NCBI GenBank assembly: GCA_046262995.1
Contig: JBHELQ010000111.1
Span: forward strand, 1-6,455
DNA length: 6,455 nt
Direction of reading: 5' to 3'
DNA from: JBHELQ01 sp046262995
GTDB taxonomy: Bacteria > Actinomycetota > Thermoleophilia > Solirubrobacterales > Thermoleophilaceae
Position numbers and translations under genes: made by a program. The notes beneath the pieces were generated by a model. The model was not told where the DNA came from, searched no databases, and worked only from the letters and a program-made list of their open reading frames with translations. Shown here one piece after another: positions 4,901 to 6,455 of the stretch (its first letter is position 1; every line of letters begins with the position of its first letter).

Positions 4901-6307
4901 ATGGCCACGACCCCCCAGACCGCCACCCAGCCGAAGCCGGGAGCGGCGAGCCGGCTGCAGGAGCAGGCCCGCCGACATCTCTGGATGCACTTCACGCGCA
5001 TGGGCGCGTACGACGACGAGCACCAGATCCCGATCCTGGTGCGCGGTGAGGGCTGCTACGTCTGGGACGAGAACGGCAAGCGCTACCTGGACGGCCTGTC
5101 CTCGCTCTTCTGTGTCAGCGCAGGCCACGGACGGGCTGAGCTGGGGGAGGCGGCGGCGCGCCAGTCGAAGGAGCTCGGCTTCTGGACCAACTGGAGCTAC
5201 GCCCACCCGCCGGCCATCGAGCTGGCCACGCGACTGGCCGAGCTCGCGCCCGGCGACCTGAACCGGGTCTTCTTCACCTCCGGCGGCTCCGAGGCGGTCG
5301 AGACCGCCTGGAAGCTCGCCCGCAACTACCACCGGCTGCGGGGCGAGGCCGGCCGCACCAAGATCGTCGCGCGCGAGATCGCCTATCACGGCACCTCCTT
5401 CGGAGCGTTGTCGGCAACCGGCATCACCTCGCTCCGCACTCCGTTCGAGCCGCTGCTCCAGGGCGCCTGCCACGTGCCGAACACGAACTCGTATCGCTGG
5501 CCCGACGACCGCGACCCGCTCTGGGCCGCCGACCAGATCGAGGAGCGGATCGTGTTCGAGGGGCCCGAGAGCGTGGCGGCCGTGATCCTCGAGCCCGTCC
5601 AGAACGGCGGCGGCTGCTTCCCGCCGCAGGAGGGCTACTTCCAGCGCGTGCGCGAGATCTGCGACCGCTACGGCGTGCTGATGATCTCCGACGAGGTCAT
5701 CTGCGCGATGGGCCGGCTCGGTCACTGGTTCGGTTGCGATCGCTACGGCTATCAGCCCGACATCGTCACGTGCGCGAAGGCCCTGACCTCCGCCTATGCG
5801 GCGATGGGGGCGATGATCTGCTCGGACCGCCTGGCCGAGCCGTTCAACGACGACCCGAAGGGGATGTTCTCGCACGGCTTCACCTTCGGCGGCCATCCGA
5901 TGGCCTGCGCGGTGGCCATGGCGAACCTCGACGTCTACGAGCGCGAGGACCTGTGCGGCCACGTTCGCGCGAAGAAGGGGGAGTTCCGATCGATGCTCGA
6001 GGGCATCGGGCAGGACCTGCCGATCGTGGGCGACGTGCGCGGGGACGGGTTCTTCCATGCGCTCGAGCTCGTCAAGGACAAGGAGACGAAGGAGAGCTTC
6101 GACGACAACGAGTCCGAGGAGCTCCTGCGCGGCTTCCTGTCGGGTGAGCTCTACCGCCGCGGCCTGATCTGCCGCGCCGACGATCGCGGGGACCCGGTCA
6201 TCCAGCTCGCACCGCCGCTGATCGCCGACACCGAGCAGTTCGAGGAAATCGACTCGATCCTGCGCGCCGTCCTGACCGAGGCGTGGGACCGGATCGTGCG
6301 CCACTGA
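4901..6307 (+). CDS. Class III PLP-dependent aminotransferase, probably acting on a polyamine or omega-amine
   Basis: This 468-residue soluble enzyme is complete and of normal length for the class III (omega) family. These enzymes move an amino group, often a terminal one, to pyruvate or 2-oxoglutarate, leaving an aldehyde or ketone. Visible active-site features are FFTSGGSEAVETAWKLAR (124-141, cofactor phosphate loop), YHG (162-164, ring stacking), EPVQNGGG (231-238), ISDEV with Asp264 for the pyridine nitrogen, CAKALTS with the Schiff-base Lys293, and FTFGGHP (327-333) with Thr328 for the partner subunit's phosphate. From memory it resembles the actinobacterial group that includes Mycobacterium tuberculosis Rv3329, and more distantly SpuC-type putrescine-pyruvate aminotransferases. 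Divergence from a polyamine-type importer and linkage to a PucR-type regulator favour amine catabolism. Beta-alanine, taurine or GABA remain possible substrates. The family is near certain; the substrate is inferred. Confidence 0.92.
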   Translation: MATTPQTATQPKPGAASRLQEQARRHLWMHFTRMGAYDDEHQIPILVRGEGCYVWDENGKRYLDGLSSLFCVSAGHGRAELGEAAARQSKELGFWTNWSYAHPPAIELATRLAELAPGDLNRVFFTSGGSEAVETAWKLARNYHRLRGEAGRTKIVAREIAYHGTSFGALSATGITSLRTPFEPLLQGACHVPNTNSYRWPDDRDPLWAADQIEERIVFEGPESVAAVILEPVQNGGGCFPPQEGYFQRVREICDRYGVLMISDEVICAMGRLGHWFGCDRYGYQPDIVTCAKALTSAYAAMGAMICSDRLAEPFNDDPKGMFSHGFTFGGHPMACAVAMANLDVYEREDLCGHVRAKKGEFRSMLEGIGQDLPIVGDVRGDGFFHALELVKDKETKESFDDNESEELLRGFLSGELYRRGLICRADDRGDPVIQLAPPLIADTEQFEEIDSILRAVLTEAWDRIVRH

Positions 6308-6314
6308 GTCGCTG

Positions 6315-6455
6315 ATGCTCACCGTCCGCGAGCTCGTCAGCGAGATGGGCCTCGGCCTCGCCGCGGGCGAGCAGGGCGCCGAGGCGCCGATCCGCTGGGT
6401 GCACATCACCGAGCTCGAGGACCCGACGCAGTGGCTCTCGGGCGGGGAGCTGCTG
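6315..6455 (+). CDS. PucR-family transcriptional regulator, N-terminal end only (runs off right edge)
   Basis: Forty-seven codons are visible from an ATG 7 bases after the aminotransferase stop, with no strong Shine-Dalgarno between, so it is probably coupled to and co-transcribed with that gene. The residues match the start of the PucR N-terminal domain (PF07905): MLTVRELV at 1-8, then PIRWVHITELEDPTQWLSGG at 25-44, followed by ELL. The RWVH, ELEDP, WL and GGELL elements are typical. Family members usually carry a C-terminal helix-turn-helix and regulate nearby catabolic genes for purines, amines or amino acids. Those later domains are outside the window, so intactness cannot be judged. It is a natural candidate to control the divergent importer and aminotransferase genes. 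Confidence 0.85.
   Translation, partial: MLTVRELVSEMGLGLAAGEQGAEAPIRWVHITELEDPTQWLSGGELL

Noticed and set aside
4789..5049. 86-codon plus-strand frame across the regulatory gap
   Set aside because: It has no ribosome site, overlaps the aminotransferase start in another frame, and covers the operator-like sequences.
6118..6127. AGGAGCTCCT palindrome in the aminotransferase gene
   Set aside because: It is explained by the codons for Glu-Glu-Leu-Leu and has no regulatory context.
6308..6314. Possible terminator or promoter between the aminotransferase and PucR genes
   Set aside because: Only 7 bases separate the genes, too few for either element; co-transcription is the simpler reading.
4883..6409. 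508-codon open frame on the minus strand
   Set aside because: It mirrors the aminotransferase, whose full set of PLP residues shows which strand is coding. It would also run through the start of the PucR gene.

Overview
The window is GC-rich DNA with densely packed genes, GTG and TTG starts, and no insertion sequence, tRNA, rRNA or CRISPR array that I can see. Codon usage and protein style suggest a high-GC actinobacterium. A deep-branching lineage such as Thermoleophilia/Solirubrobacterales is possible, but that placement is an inference from sequence style only.

Two divergent transcription units share one 183-bp regulatory gap (4718-4900). Leftward (minus strand) runs a polyamine-type ABC importer operon: ATPase (potA-like, 3566-4717), Tat-type lipoprotein binding protein (potD/potF-like, 2362-3552), first permease (potB-like, 1489-2358), second permease (potC-like, 608-1489). 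A fifth gene follows that looks like an enolase-superfamily protein; it starts at a TTG overlapping the potC stop and runs off the left edge (1-611). Gaps between genes are -4 to +13 bases, so this is almost certainly one mRNA with translational coupling.

Rightward (plus strand) runs a complete class III PLP-dependent aminotransferase (4901-6307). Seven bases later comes the start of a PucR-family transcriptional regulator (6315 to the right edge, only 47 residues visible).

The gap contains a 23-bp palindrome with one mismatch (4786-4808) lying over a TACAAT -10-like hexamer for the importer operon. In front of the aminotransferase is a plausible promoter with two TCCAGAG copies 21 bp apart. 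The simplest model is a locally regulated import-and-degrade module. The importer brings in putrescine, spermidine or a related amine. The aminotransferase removes a terminal amino group to give an aldehyde. The PucR-type protein controls one or both arms through sites in the gap. The importer families and the PLP enzyme fold are well supported. The exact substrate, the role of the enolase-like gene and the regulator-site pairing are inferred.
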